A stretch of DNA of 64,000 nt from Petroclostridium sp. X23 (GTDB taxonomy: Bacteria; Bacillota; Clostridia; SK-Y3), in the NCBI RefSeq assembly GCF_030013905.1, contig NZ_CP124862.1, positions 1,491,051-1,555,050 on the forward strand, given 5' to 3'. The position numbers and the translations under genes are program-made. Under the pieces are notes generated by a model, which had not been told where the DNA came from, ran no database searches, and saw only the letters and a program-made list of their open reading frames with translations. This document shows positions 36,494 to 45,796 of this stretch, piece after piece (positions within the stretch are counted from its first letter, which is position 1; the number at the start of each line of letters is the position of its first letter).

Positions 36494-36892
36494 TTATTCC
36501 ATCCTCATTACCGTTTTTGCCCTTAATGGGAATGGATTAGGAATCATACTGCTGATAAGAGGAGTAATTATTTCTACTTTATAATCTATCTGAACCGCAA
36601 CCTGAACACCCCTTGTGCGGCTGCTGCTGGTAGGTGAAACCGATATTTGTCTTTTAGATGCATCTAGAGTAGATGTATTGATATTAATCACATTGATGAC
36701 ATCTATGTCGCTTGTGCCTACCACAGCACACCGAGCACCTTCTCTGGCCGCATTGGTAATAATCATATATGCATTGAAAATTCTTCCGAACTCAAATACC
36801 GAGAAGAGAATCAGTAATAATATCGGTAGTACCATGGCCGCTTCCACAATGGACTGCCCTCTTTGATCTCTTAGTACTTTCAATAACGTCAT
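36494..36892 (-). CDS. tadE: TadE-like minor pilin
   Basis: 132 residues. N-terminal DQRGQSIVEAAMVLPILLLILFSVFEFGRI is the TadE signature: a prepilin-like cleavage region with Glu, followed by a hydrophobic helix. A minor component of the Flp pilus. It begins the second part of the operon, downstream of a terminator that follows the pilin genes, so some read-through or a separate promoter is needed. AGCAGGTGAGCGA precedes the ATG. Confidence 0.9.
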   Translation of the reverse strand: MTLLKVLRDQRGQSIVEAAMVLPILLLILFSVFEFGRIFNAYMIITNAAREGARCAVVGTSDIDVINVININTSTLDASKRQISVSPTSSSRTRGVQVAVQIDYKVEIITPLISSMIPNPFPLRAKTVMRME

Positions 36893-36906
36893 TCGCTCAC
36901 CTGCTT

Positions 36907-36941
36907 TTTAAAAAAACCCTACCTGTAACACAAGTAGGGTT
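36907..36941 (-). terminator. Terminator between pilin genes and tadE
   Basis: Arms 36915-36922 (AACCCTAC) and 36934-36941 (GTAGGGTT) form a perfect 8-bp stem followed on the minus strand by TTTTTTTAAA. Its place suggests that most transcripts stop after the pilins and fewer reach the assembly genes. Confidence 0.85.
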
Positions 36942-36996
36942 ATATATGGAATATTACTTTTAGGTTTGACAGTTACCCTTCGTAACTCTTGCTTTA

Positions 36997-37194
36997 TTAA
37001 GATGTTGGCGGAGTCAGTTTTGGAGTTAACCCATCGAACAACCCTCTTACAGCTTGTCCCATAGGTGTAAGCGCAAGAACAACAACAGCTGCTATTAATG
37101 CGATAATCAACCCATATTCTACCATACCCTGACCTTTTTCATCTTTTACAAACTTTTTGAGATACATGGACGCATAACCAAATAATACTGACAT
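36997..37194 (-). CDS. flp: Flp-type pilin
   Basis: 65-residue major pilin candidate of the Flp/Fap family. Charged lead (YLKKFVKDEKG), cleavage region EKGQGMVEYGL with the conserved Glu and Tyr, a ~20-residue hydrophobic helix and a short C-terminal tail with prolines. A prepilin peptidase would cut after the Gly near residue 21-23. The second of two adjacent pilin genes. Confidence 0.92.
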   Translation of the reverse strand: MSVLFGYASMYLKKFVKDEKGQGMVEYGLIIALIAAVVVLALTPMGQAVRGLFDGLTPKLTPPTS

Positions 37195-37226
37195 CTTACA
37201 ACCTCCCTTTAATTTTTTTATTACCG

Positions 37227-37400
37227 TTAATCAAACCATGTGCTGAAGCTGGTAAAGAAGTCTGATACAGCCCCTGCCAAATTGGTCATTCCTGCGATTA
37301 CTACAAGAGCAATCATTACTAAAAGCAATCCATACTCTACCATGCCTTGCCCTTTTTCACTGCTCAGTTGTTGTATGATCTTGTAGAAATATACCAACAT
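37227..37400 (-). CDS. flp: Flp-type pilin, first copy
   Basis: 57 residues from the ATG at 37398-37400 (AGGTG nine bases upstream; a GTG at 37412 is possible). Same motif as its neighbour, EKGQGMVEYGL, followed by the hydrophobic helix LLVMIALVVIAGM and the tail FFTSFSTWFD. The two pilins share the cleavage region but differ after it, so they are not simple duplicates. First gene of the tad operon. Confidence 0.9.
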   Translation of the reverse strand: MLVYFYKIIQQLSSEKGQGMVEYGLLLVMIALVVIAGMTNLAGAVSDFFTSFSTWFD

Positions 37401-37612
37401 GACTTTAAGCACCTACCTCTTTTGCTTCTTTGGTTTTCTGACTTCATTATACAATCCTCGCCATTTTTTTACTATCAGCCATTAGTACTCATTGACCTAA
37501 TCCTTTGTGCCTGAGAATACATATAGCGTCAGACTTAAGGAGAATCGGGACTATAGGTCACAGATACTACTATACCTACTTGCTTATTAACCTGTTGTAC
37601 TATCGAAAGTAA

Positions 37613-37644
37613 AAAAGTACCAACAGCATGCTGTTGGTACTTTT
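37613..37644. terminator. Bidirectional terminator between cupin gene and pilus operon
   Basis: Near-perfect dyad: AAAAGTACCAACAGC pairs with its complement through the centre at GCATGC, ending in TTTTC on the plus strand and in TTTT on the minus strand. It ends the cupin transcript (minus). The 37413-37696 gap otherwise holds the upstream region of the pilus operon. Confidence 0.85.
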
Positions 37645-37696
37645 CTTATCTCCTATAAATCTCATTCATTGATTTACATCGCTATATGAAGTTTCT

Positions 37697-38041
37697 TTAT
37701 GTTAGGGTAAAAACAACAATTAATAGCATTTTAAATCGCTCTATCGCCTCTAGGCCATGCGGGACATTTGCAGGCATTACAATCGTCTGCCCTTTAGTGA
37801 GATTAAACTTTTCTTCTCCAATAGTAATCTCTGCTTGTCCATCCATGATATATACCATAGCATCTCCTGTCGATGCATGGGTACTTATTTGTTCCCCTTT
37901 ATCAAAAGCGAACAGTGTAACACTCATAGGCTTTCCTTGTGCCAATGTGCGGCTCACAACTTGTCCCTGCTGATAATCTACCAGTCCTTCTAATTCTAAA
38001 GGTCTTGAAAAATCGATGTTTTTAATAAGTTGTCCGTTCAT
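37697..38041 (-). CDS. Cupin-domain protein
   Basis: Small single-domain cupin of 114 residues. Motif 1-like GEQISTHASTGDAMVYIMDGQAEIT and motif 2-like MPANVPHGLEA are visible; His residues in these (STHAS, VPHG) could bind a metal. Cupins of this kind have diverse roles, so no reaction is assigned. The ATG at 38039-38041 has AGAGGAGGAGATATT upstream. Single gene, followed by a strong terminator, and divergent from an amidohydrolase. Confidence 0.85.
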   Translation of the reverse strand: MNGQLIKNIDFSRPLELEGLVDYQQGQVVSRTLAQGKPMSVTLFAFDKGEQISTHASTGDAMVYIMDGQAEITIGEEKFNLTKGQTIVMPANVPHGLEAIERFKMLLIVVFTLT

Positions 38042-38163
38042 AATATCTCCTCCTCTAATTTTTATTTTCCCAAAAAAACTCATAAATAAACAAGATATTT
38101 AGTTGTTTACAAGATTATAATTCATACGCTACTTTCACATAATATGAAAGATGAGGTGAAAAA

Positions 38164-39327
38164 ATGCTAACAATATTACTGAAAAATTGTCTGGTCATAG
38201 ATGATAACCATAATACTACTGTACAAAAAGATATCTTGATTGAAGGTAAAAAGATTAAAGAAATGTCTGAAAAAACAGATAATAAAGATAATGTTTCCCA
38301 AGTGATTGATATTAAAGGAAAATATGTATTTCCCGGGATTATCGATTGCCACACCCACTTAGGCATTATTGAAGAGGCTACGGGTAAAATAGGAATAGAT
38401 AACAATGAAACTTCTGATCCTGTAACCCCTCACCTTCGAGGAATAGATGCCATCAATCCCTTTGATATATCCTTTCATGATGCGGTAAAATCAGGGGTTA
38501 CTACTGTCATGAGTGGTCCTGGAAGCAATAATGCCGTAGGCGGACTTAGTGCCGCTATTAAAACACATGGGAGCATTATCGATCATATGATTGTCAGAAA
38601 TCCTATCGGTTTGAAGATCGCTTTGGGTGAAAACCCTATCAGTACCTATGGGACTCAGAATAAAGCTCCTGTCACCAGGATGGGAACAGTTTCTCTTATT
38701 AGAGATTTGTTTATGAGAACACAGGACTATATTTATCTTAAAGAACAAAGCAATTTGAAACAGCGCGATATCAAACTTGAAGCAGTCATTCCCGTATTGA
38801 AAGGTGAAATATCATTAAGAGTGCATGCCCATAGAGCCGACGATATTATCACCGCAGTACGAATTGCCGAAGAATTCAACATACAAAAATTAGTAATTGA
38901 ACATGGTACGGAAGCAAATTTGGTGAAAGAATATCTAAAAGAAAAAAATATTCCTGTTGCATACGGACCAATGTTAACACCGCGTATTAAAATGGAGATG
39001 AAGCGACGACATTATAGTGCTGTAGTAGATCTGATGGAGGCAGGTGTAAAAGCAGCACTCATTACAGACCACCCTTATAACTCTATAGATCAACTGAGGA
39101 CAATCGCCGCGATCGCGATTTCGGAAGGACTAAGTCAATCAGATGCGATCAAGAGCATTACCCGGTATCCTGCAGAAATATTGGAATGCGAAGATAGAAT
39201 TGGAAAACTCGAAGAAGGCTATGATGCAGATTTGGTGGTCTATGACGGAAAGCCATTGAACATTAATACCAAAGTTCTGATGACAATCATAAATGGAGAA
39301 ATTATATACCGAAGAACTGATTCGTGA
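38164..39327 (+). CDS. Amidohydrolase (imidazolonepropionase/dihydroorotase-like superfamily)
   Basis: Metal-dependent hydrolase of 387 residues. A small beta-sandwich part (DILIEGKKIKEM, VIDIKGKYVFPGIIDCHTHLG) leads to the TIM barrel with metal ligands in DCHTHLG, VHAHRADDI, IEHGTE and the catalytic Asp in ITDHPY. It ends with EGYDADLVVYDGKP, typical of COG1228-type amidohydrolases. Substrate unknown. GAGGTGAAAAA precedes the ATG. It stands alone, followed by a palindromic repeat. Confidence 0.88.
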   Translation: MLTILLKNCLVIDDNHNTTVQKDILIEGKKIKEMSEKTDNKDNVSQVIDIKGKYVFPGIIDCHTHLGIIEEATGKIGIDNNETSDPVTPHLRGIDAINPFDISFHDAVKSGVTTVMSGPGSNNAVGGLSAAIKTHGSIIDHMIVRNPIGLKIALGENPISTYGTQNKAPVTRMGTVSLIRDLFMRTQDYIYLKEQSNLKQRDIKLEAVIPVLKGEISLRVHAHRADDIITAVRIAEEFNIQKLVIEHGTEANLVKEYLKEKNIPVAYGPMLTPRIKMEMKRRHYSAVVDLMEAGVKAALITDHPYNSIDQLRTIAAIAISEGLSQSDAIKSITRYPAEILECEDRIGKLEEGYDADLVVYDGKPLNINTKVLMTIINGEIIYRRTDS

Positions 39328-39399
39328 TATAGTCAAAAACTTTAGAGTTTTTATTATCCAGTATGTTAATTCTTGTTTCAGTATATCAGTTTTATCATC

Positions 39400-39473
39400 G
39401 TAGGGGCGGACGACCCTGTCCACCCGCTGTACTATTTCTATATCTGCGGGCGGACAGGGTCGTCCGCCCCTAC
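39400..39473. repeat. Long hairpin repeat, family B copy 1
   Basis: Two 28-base arms (39400-39427 and 39446-39473) match at 27 of 28 positions as an inverted repeat around an 18-base loop. Arm begins GTAGGGGCGGACGAC. AT-rich flanks (TTATCATCG before, GGAATCTTAACTG after) recur around the copy at 56046. Confidence 0.9.
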
Positions 39474-39554
39474 GGAATCTTAACTGCTAGTGTGATATAT
39501 AACTTGGTAAATATAAGTCTAAAGTTTGTTATATATAAACCGTGAACTTTTTCT

Positions 39555-39998
39555 TTACCTCATGACATTCATTTGATTCTTTAATGTTACAAATAATCTG
39601 TACATGTATTCCTGTTCCTGCATAATATGCTCAATGAGTGTTTGCCATACTTTATTTTCTTTACCATAGTTTTGCACTTGTTTTAAAACATTAATAAAAT
39701 TCATGTCATACTGCAAAAAAGTTTCTACAAGATTCCGAACCTGCATCATAGGGGGATAGGTTATCCACCCCATTCCTCCATACTGCTGCTGTCTCATTAA
39801 TTCTTTTACAGCCTGATGAAGAGACTCAAAATGCCTATTGATCATATCCAATTTTTCGATCAATTCTTTTGGCAAATCGATGTTACTTAGCTTAGCAACA
39901 TTTTTTATAAATACCGGATGCTCCTTGGAGATCTCCGTCCACATATCTAATTCTCTAAGCGCACATCCTATATCCGTCAACATAGTATAACAAAACAT
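39555..39998 (-). CDS. Small helical protein, DUF2935-like
   Basis: 147 residues, all-helical in appearance, with ELDMWTEISKEHPVFI near the N-terminus, as in DUF2935 (PF11155) proteins of spore-formers, which pair two such bundles. This one has a single copy. His and Glu residues (EHP, HFESLHQ, EHIMQEQEYMYR) could form a ferritin-like metal site, but that is inference. AGGGAGGTGTATTT precedes the ATG at 39996-39998. Confidence 0.6.
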   Translation of the reverse strand: MFCYTMLTDIGCALRELDMWTEISKEHPVFIKNVAKLSNIDLPKELIEKLDMINRHFESLHQAVKELMRQQQYGGMGWITYPPMMQVRNLVETFLQYDMNFINVLKQVQNYGKENKVWQTLIEHIMQEQEYMYRLFVTLKNQMNVMR

Positions 39999-40067
39999 AA
40001 ATACACCTCCCTACATCATATTATGAGAAAAGTGTATTTCATGTTACCAACAATCGGAGTTTAAAAC

Positions 40068-40502
40068 TTAGGAATTTAGAATAAAAAGAATTGATCCCGC
40101 AAATATAAAAATATCCGCAAAGTTCACAACAGGAAACTTCTTTATGTTCAAGCTTAAGAAATCGATGACGCTGCCTAATCTTAGTCTATCTAGATAATTG
40201 GATACAGCTCCTCCAATAATGAAGGCCAACGGCCGGATTAAAAGGCTTCTCGTTTCCGTCACAAGCAAATTTGCAAAATATATGACGACACTTGCAATTA
40301 AAATAGCGGTAATTATTCTTAAAAAAGTTTTCCTGTTTTTCAGCAACCCGAATGCCGCACCCGGATTTTTTACAATGGTGAATTGCACAGGTCCAAAAAT
40401 TATGGGCAAATCATTCCTGTCTGCCAAAAGTTTTAACGCAGTGATCTTGGCAATCTGATCAATCGCAATAAGTGTCAAAATAAATAGTGCATAAAATATC
40501 AT
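40068..40502 (-). CDS. lspA: Signal peptidase II (lipoprotein signal peptidase)
   Basis: Membrane aspartic protease, about 144 residues, that cuts the signal peptide of prolipoproteins. Four hydrophobic segments; family motifs KNPGAAFGLLKN, GGAVSNYLDRLRLGSVIDF (first catalytic Asp) and FPVVNFADIFIFAG (second Asp). The usual GN in the first motif is SN, and the protein is on the short side. The second of two tandem ATGs (40500-40502) has better ribosome-site spacing than the one at 40505. Confidence 0.88.
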   Translation of the reverse strand: MIFYALFILTLIAIDQIAKITALKLLADRNDLPIIFGPVQFTIVKNPGAAFGLLKNRKTFLRIITAILIASVVIYFANLLVTETRSLLIRPLAFIIGGAVSNYLDRLRLGSVIDFLSLNIKKFPVVNFADIFIFAGSILFILNS

Positions 40503-40547
40503 CATTCCTCCTGACGAACAGCAGATATAATAAGGTATAGGTAAGAT

Positions 40548-41081
40548 CTACTTTAACAACTGGGATGCTTTTAAAATCGCAACGATACTTTTAGCATCCT
40601 TTATTTCTCCATTCATGACCATATCCACCAATTTTTCTAATGGAATGGTCTCTGTTTCAACAAATTCATCTTCATCCGGTTGAAGCTTTCCTTCATAAAG
40701 TTCTGTAGCTAGATAGATATGCAAAATCTCATTGGAAAAACCCGGGGTAGTATAAATACTACCGAGTGACTGCACATTCTTTGCTTTATATCCTGTCTCT
40801 TCTTCCAGTTCTCTAATACAGCATTGATAAGGATCTTCTCCCTCATCCAACTTTCCGGCCGGAACCTCCAAACACACTGCTTCAATAGGCTTCCGGAACT
40901 GTCTGACCATTATTACTTCTTTGGTCTCAGTAATAGGAATAACACATATAGCACCAGGATGCTCTACTATTTCTCTAGTTGAAGTACTTCCATTCGGAAG
41001 TTCAACCATATCGACCTTCACTTTAATGATCTTCCCATCAAAAATTTTTTCACTTTTAATTGTCTTTTCTGTAAAATCCAT
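40548..41081 (-). CDS. nudF: NUDIX hydrolase, ADP-ribose pyrophosphatase type
   Basis: 177 residues. A complete Nudix box (GKLDEGEDPYQCCIRELEEETGY) with the catalytic RE..EE core, preceded by the beta-rich N-terminal half typical of ADP-ribose pyrophosphatases (KTIKSEKIFDGKIIKV, HPGAICVIPI). Hydrolyses ADP-ribose or related nucleoside diphosphates. ACGGAGGTTATC precedes the ATG. It starts 46 bp upstream of lspA on the same strand. Confidence 0.92.
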   Translation of the reverse strand: MDFTEKTIKSEKIFDGKIIKVKVDMVELPNGSTSTREIVEHPGAICVIPITETKEVIMVRQFRKPIEAVCLEVPAGKLDEGEDPYQCCIRELEEETGYKAKNVQSLGSIYTTPGFSNEILHIYLATELYEGKLQPDEDEFVETETIPLEKLVDMVMNGEIKDAKSIVAILKASQLLK

Positions 41082-41169
41082 GATAACCTCCGTTAGAATA
41101 TTCTTGTTAAATATTATACCTTTAATCTATTGCATTATCCAGTGAAAAAAGAATAAAATATATAATAGC

Positions 41170-41196
41170 TGTTCACTGTTCACAGTTCACAGTTCA
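41170..41196. repeat. Heptamer repeat of the TTCACAG type
   Basis: Tandem GTTCACTGTTCACAGTTCAC units between the NUDIX gene and pepV. Confidence 0.6.
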
Positions 41197-41264
41197 GCAA
41201 TGCTGTCAAGGGAGCCCTACGTTGTAGAATATTAATTAAGTCAATAAAAAGGAGACGTGACAAG

Positions 41265-42659
41265 ATGAATTTCGACAGTTATATTGACCAGATAAAAGAT
41301 CAAATTATTAAATCCACTCAAGAGATTGTACGCATACCTAGCATCAAGAAAGACGCTTTACCCGGTAAACCTTTTGGACCCGGTGTGCACGATGCGCTTG
41401 AATATATGCTTGGATTAGGACAGTTAATGGGTTTTAATACTAAAAGCATTGACGGATACATAGGATATGTTGAATTTGGTGAAGGTACAGAATTAGTAGC
41501 GATGCTTGCGCATTTGGATATTGTTCCTGAAGGAACGGGATGGACTTATCCTCCTTACGCGGCGGAAATACATGATGGAAAAATATTCGGCAGAGGCACC
41601 ATCGATGACAAAGGCCCTGCAATAGCGGCATTATACGCGATGAAAGCAATAAAAAACAGCGGTATCAAACTCGGTAAAAGAGTGCGGCTGATCCTGGGAC
41701 TGGATGAAGAAAGCGGCTGGGATTGTATCAATCGCTATAAGCAGACAGAGGAGATACCCCACTATGCATTTACACCGGATGCTGACTACCCTGTCATCCA
41801 TGCGGAAAAAGGCATCGTGAACTATAAGTTTTATAAGGAGTTTAAACAAACAAATCCGGCTTTTAATATCATAAAGATTAATGGTGGAAATAGAGCGAAT
41901 ATGGTTCCTGATTTTTGTGAAGCAGAGATTGAAGTGCAGACTTCAATACTTCAAAGCTTTTCAAGAAATTTGAAAAAGCAGATAGAGCTGAAACAGTTTG
42001 ATATAGAATTAGCGGTTGAAGGTAAAACCGTATTACTAAAATCACATGGGAAATCCTCTCATGGCAGTACTCCCCATAAAGGCATCAATGCCATCTCACA
42101 ACTTATGGTGATATTGCATGAATGTATGAAAGCAGAAAATGCAGAGCACTCTTTTATTAAGTTTTATAATGACTGCATCGGCATTGAAACAAACGGTGAA
42201 TCCATTGACTGCGCCATGGAAGATGATATATCGGGAGAGCTGACCTTTAATATAGGATTAATCAATGTTGACCAAAATAATGGAGAAGCCATTACCAATA
42301 TTCGCTATCCCGTTACTGCTAAGGAAGAAGATATAAAACATAAAATTGAAGAGGCAATTGAAAACTACGGCATTAATATAAAAAGAATTGATCATCAAGG
42401 TGCATTGTTTGTTCCTAAAGATCATCCTTTAGTGCAAAAACTGATGGCAGTCTACAGAGATGTTACCGGCGACCTTAGAGAACCGTTAGCTATAGGTGGA
42501 GGCACCTACGCCCGTGCCTTTGATAACGCCGTTGCTTTTGGTGCTCAGTTTCCGGGTGAACCGGAACTGGCACATGAAAAAGATGAGTATATCGCGATCG
42601 ATTCACTCATCAAAAACACCAAAATATTTGCCCGTGCTGTCTATGAATTAGCAAAGTAA
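41265..42659 (+). CDS. pepV: M20 family dipeptidase PepV
   Basis: Zinc dipeptidase of 464 residues. Metal ligand region AHLDIVPEGTGWTYPPY with GRGTIDDKGP, the catalytic/metal Glu pair in LGLDEESGWDC, Asp in TPDADYPVIHAEKG, and the C-terminal His in ELAHEKDEY. The lid domain insertion (residues ~190-380) is present. Cleaves dipeptides, mainly with hydrophobic N-terminal residues. AAAAGGAGACGTGACAAG precedes the ATG. Monocistronic. Confidence 0.94.
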   Translation: MNFDSYIDQIKDQIIKSTQEIVRIPSIKKDALPGKPFGPGVHDALEYMLGLGQLMGFNTKSIDGYIGYVEFGEGTELVAMLAHLDIVPEGTGWTYPPYAAEIHDGKIFGRGTIDDKGPAIAALYAMKAIKNSGIKLGKRVRLILGLDEESGWDCINRYKQTEEIPHYAFTPDADYPVIHAEKGIVNYKFYKEFKQTNPAFNIIKINGGNRANMVPDFCEAEIEVQTSILQSFSRNLKKQIELKQFDIELAVEGKTVLLKSHGKSSHGSTPHKGINAISQLMVILHECMKAENAEHSFIKFYNDCIGIETNGESIDCAMEDDISGELTFNIGLINVDQNNGEAITNIRYPVTAKEEDIKHKIEEAIENYGINIKRIDHQGALFVPKDHPLVQKLMAVYRDVTGDLREPLAIGGGTYARAFDNAVAFGAQFPGEPELAHEKDEYIAIDSLIKNTKIFARAVYELAK

Positions 42660-42703
42660 GCATAAATTCCGCCATGATGGACAACTACGAAACCACTAAT
42701 ATA

Positions 42704-42866
42704 GTCGCAATCTTTTGAGCAGAAGAAATCAGACAAGGGGACTGGTGGAAAATACTGAAAAAGTGCTTCATCGGTCAGTCGTAAAGCACGGGGACGGACT
42801 GCGGCCCTGGGCCCCGCCCTTGTCTGATTTCTGAACAATTAAGCACTTTTTCAGCACCCTCTGCAA
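42704..42866 (-). repeat. GC-rich palindromic repeat, family A copy 2
   Basis: Shares with copies at 34540 and 56152 the GAAAAAGTGCTT end, the AATTGTTCAGAAATC segment and the GGGCGGGGCCCAGGGCCGCAG block. Its centre is different and contains a second GAAAAAGTGCTT. It fills the gap between pepV and the SAH deaminase gene. Confidence 0.75.
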
Positions 42867-42880
42867 CTACTTTTGATATC

Positions 42881-44182
42881 TTACCCAAATAATCTCTGAC
42901 TGATTTTATTGATATGATATATCACTTCTTCATCATCAATGGTTTTAAACTCACCTTTTTCCATCAGTATCCTGCCATCCACCAATACTGTCTCCACATC
43001 GGCAGCTTGCACGGAATACGCAATATTGGCAACAGCATTGTGTGACGGATAAAAATGAGGCTTCTCCATGTTTATGATGGTCAGATCAGCTTTCATGCCC
43101 GGTTTGATTACACCTGCAACCTGATCCAAGCCCAGCGCCGAAGCAGCATTGCACGTCGCCATTTTTAACGCTTGGTATGCATTGATCAGAGTAGGTTCCC
43201 TTTCCACACCTTTACTGATAAGTGCCGCCAAGTGTATTTCCTCAAACATGTTTAAATTATTATTACTTGCGGCACCATCGGTTCCCAATGCCACATTGAT
43301 GCCTTTTTTCATCATCTTTCCGACAGGCGCAATCCCACTAGCGAGTTTCAAGTTACTTCCCGGGTTGTATATGACATTAACATTGTTTTGCGCAAGTATA
43401 TCCATATCTTCATCGGTAACATGTACACAATGAGCCGCTAGTGTATTAGGCCTGAGCAGTCCCAAATCATACATATGCCGTACAGGTGACTTTCCGTATT
43501 TTTCAATACAATCTTGATTTTCTTTTATCGTTTCGGAAAGGTGCATATGGATGCCCGTATCCAGCTTATGTGCCAGTTCAGCTACATCCTCAAGATATTC
43601 CGGTACACAGGTATATACCGAATGAGGACCCAAATAAACCTTAATCCTGCCATTTCCTTCTCCATCCCAGTCCTTAAACAATTGCTCATTTTCAATCAAT
43701 CTTGTATCGGTAGCAGCATCGAAATCCGGTTCAAAACACTGCAGTCCTCTGGACAGGTTGACACGCATTCCTACCTTATGCACTGCCTTTGCAATCTCAT
43801 CCATAAAGTAGTACATATCTGCAAAGCATGTGGTTCCTGACCTTAGCATTTCCATCATACCCAGCATAGATGCCCAGTAGACATCTTCCGCCGTAAACTT
43901 GTCCTCTACAGGAAAAATTCTATCAAATAGCCACTCCTGCAAAGGCAAATCATCGGCATAACTCCTAAGCAATACCATAGGTGTATGTGTATGGGCATTT
44001 ATAAGACCGGGTAAGACTGCTCTTCCTTTGCCTTCAATGATTATCTGCGGCAGAAAATCCTCCGGTAAATGTTCTCCCACAAAAGTAATTTTATCATCCA
44101 CGATAGTGATATATCCATTCCTGATGATTTTATTCTCATCTTCCATCGTGATGATGGTCGCATTCTTAATAAGCGTGTTCAT
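42881..44182 (-). CDS. mtaD: SAH/MTA/adenosine-type deaminase (amidohydrolase)
   Basis: 433 residues, ATZ/TRZ-type amidohydrolase that deaminates S-adenosylhomocysteine, methylthioadenosine or 5'-deoxyadenosine. Zinc ligands in NAHTHTPMVLLR, HMHLSET, AAHCVHV and LGTDGAASNNNLNM; all are intact. The start ATG (44180-44182) has GGGGAG upstream, and that sequence is the end of ahcY, so the two genes are translationally coupled. With AhcY and the purine nucleoside phosphorylase upstream it forms a path that clears SAH and adenosine. Which of the related adenosine derivatives it prefers is not evident. Confidence 0.92.
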   Translation of the reverse strand: MNTLIKNATIITMEDENKIIRNGYITIVDDKITFVGEHLPEDFLPQIIIEGKGRAVLPGLINAHTHTPMVLLRSYADDLPLQEWLFDRIFPVEDKFTAEDVYWASMLGMMEMLRSGTTCFADMYYFMDEIAKAVHKVGMRVNLSRGLQCFEPDFDAATDTRLIENEQLFKDWDGEGNGRIKVYLGPHSVYTCVPEYLEDVAELAHKLDTGIHMHLSETIKENQDCIEKYGKSPVRHMYDLGLLRPNTLAAHCVHVTDEDMDILAQNNVNVIYNPGSNLKLASGIAPVGKMMKKGINVALGTDGAASNNNLNMFEEIHLAALISKGVEREPTLINAYQALKMATCNAASALGLDQVAGVIKPGMKADLTIINMEKPHFYPSHNAVANIAYSVQAADVETVLVDGRILMEKGEFKTIDDEEVIYHINKISQRLFG

Positions 44183-44184
44183 CC

Positions 44185-45435
44185 TTACTCTCCCCAACTG
44201 GATAGATATTTCTTCTGTATTTCTGTCAATGTATCAATGCTGACACCTAATCCTTTCAGCTTTAACTCGGCTACATACTTATCAATTTCATCCGGAACTT
44301 CATATACTTTCTTTTCCAAGCTTTTATAATTCTGTAGGATATATTTTGCGGATAAAGCTTGCAGCGCAAAGCTCATATCCATTATTTCCGCGGGATGTCC
44401 GTCTCCCGCAGCCAAATTCACCAATCTTCCTTCTGCCAATAGATTGATCCATCGGCCATCGGCCATTTTATATCCTACTATATTTTTTCGCATTTCCTTC
44501 TTTTCAACAGCCATTTCTTCCAACTCAGGGATACAGATTTCTACATCAAAATGTCCCGCATTTGCCAAAATAGCGCCATCTTTCATCACTTTATAATGTT
44601 CATCATATATTACTCTGTTACATCCGGTAACAGTAATAAAGAAATCTCCGATTTTCGCGGCTTCATTCATAGGCATTACTCTGAAACCGTCCATGACTGC
44701 TTCAATTGCTTTAATAGGGTCTACCTCACATACAATGACATTGGCACCTAATCCTTTCGCCCTCATGGCACACCCTTTTCCACACCAGCCATATCCGATA
44801 ATCACAACATTTTTACCGCTTACGATAAGGTTGGTGGTTCTCATAATACCGTCCCAAACCGACTGGCCTGTTCCGTATCTATTGTCAAACAGATATTTGC
44901 AGTAAGCATCGTTTACGGAGATCATTGGGAATTTGAGCAATCCTTCCTGCGCTCTTGCACGAAGACGGATTACCCCGGTGGTAGTTTCCTCACATCCCCC
45001 GTACACATCGGCAAGCAATTCCTGCCTTTCACCATGAAGTAAATGTACCAAATCCCCTCCATCGTCAATCACGATATTAGGACGAATATCCAGCGCATAA
45101 TTCAGGTGTTGGAAATACTCCTCTTCAGTCGCGCCATACCACGCATATACTTTTAATCCATCGGCCACAAGCCCGGCCGCCACATCGTCCTGGGTAGAAA
45201 GAGGGTTACTTCCGGTAACCGATACTTCCGCTCCCCCGGCAGCCAATACTTTTGCCAAATAGGCCGTTTTGGCTTCAAGGTGTACGCATACAATTGCCCG
45301 CAGACCTTTAAAATACTGGTTTTTGGCAAAATCTTCTTCCAGATATCTTAATAAAGGCATGTTTTTTCTAACCCATTCAATCTTTTGTTTGCCACTATTA
45401 GCAAGATTAATATCTCTAATTACACTATCTCTCAT
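44185..45435 (-). CDS. ahcY: Adenosylhomocysteinase
   Basis: NAD-dependent hydrolase that splits S-adenosylhomocysteine into adenosine and homocysteine; 416 residues, the shorter form found in archaea and many anaerobes. Motifs: [37 protein letters not shown] and the NAD site [17 protein letters not shown]. The C-terminus lacks the usual bacterial Lys-Tyr tail. GAAAGGAGCAAAACG precedes the ATG. It is the first gene of the pair with the SAH deaminase and lies downstream of the purine nucleoside phosphorylase. Confidence 0.96.
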   Translation of the reverse strand: MRDSVIRDINLANSGKQKIEWVRKNMPLLRYLEEDFAKNQYFKGLRAIVCVHLEAKTAYLAKVLAAGGAEVSVTGSNPLSTQDDVAAGLVADGLKVYAWYGATEEEYFQHLNYALDIRPNIVIDDGGDLVHLLHGERQELLADVYGGCEETTTGVIRLRARAQEGLLKFPMISVNDAYCKYLFDNRYGTGQSVWDGIMRTTNLIVSGKNVVIIGYGWCGKGCAMRAKGLGANVIVCEVDPIKAIEAVMDGFRVMPMNEAAKIGDFFITVTGCNRVIYDEHYKVMKDGAILANAGHFDVEICIPELEEMAVEKKEMRKNIVGYKMADGRWINLLAEGRLVNLAAGDGHPAEIMDMSFALQALSAKYILQNYKSLEKKVYEVPDEIDKYVAELKLKGLGVSIDTLTEIQKKYLSSWGE

Positions 45436-45456
45436 CGTTTTGCTCCTTTCGGGTGT

Positions 45457-45488
45457 GGTTCACGGTTTACACAGTTCACGGTTCACAG
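45457..45488. repeat. Heptamer repeat of the TTCACGG type
   Basis: GGTTCACGG and GTTCACAG units just upstream of ahcY, in its 5' region. The same units occur at 34463, 41170 and 46739. Confidence 0.6.
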
Positions 45489-45570
45489 AATCCCAATATC
45501 GATAATCAAATCTAAAGTTAAAATTATCCTGTATCTAAATCCCAGATAACACGAATTCAAACGTGTAACT

Positions 45571-45643
45571 GTAGGGGCAGGCCTTGTGTCTGCCCGAAGT
45601 ATTATTGCATAATCTACGGGTGGACAGAGTCGTCCACCCCTAC
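45571..45643. repeat. Long hairpin repeat, family B copy 2 (diverged)
   Basis: Starts GTAGGGGCAGGCC and ends CGTCCACCCCTAC, with imperfect arm pairing (the left arm has diverged). Right AT-rich flank (AATATATAAGTTGGAAAAT) matches that of other family B copies. Confidence 0.8.
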
Positions 45644-45796
45644 CAAAACTCCCATAATATATAAGTTGGAAAATTACAATTCTACTTTTGGTTATCTAAA
45701 ATACGTGAGCTATATCCTGTGTACCACTAATCCCTTTACTTTATGTATCTTTATATTTTTACACTTTTGGTCTTTTTTATCTAAAAATACTATTCA

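Noticed and set aside
39400..39473. Long hairpin as an ordinary terminator of the amidohydrolase gene
   Set aside because: No T run follows the stem and the same sequence with the same flanks recurs elsewhere, so it is listed as a repeat; it could still stop transcription.
34463..41196. Short direct repeats that might be a CRISPR array
   Set aside because: Units are heptamers with no regular spacers, and no cas gene is present.
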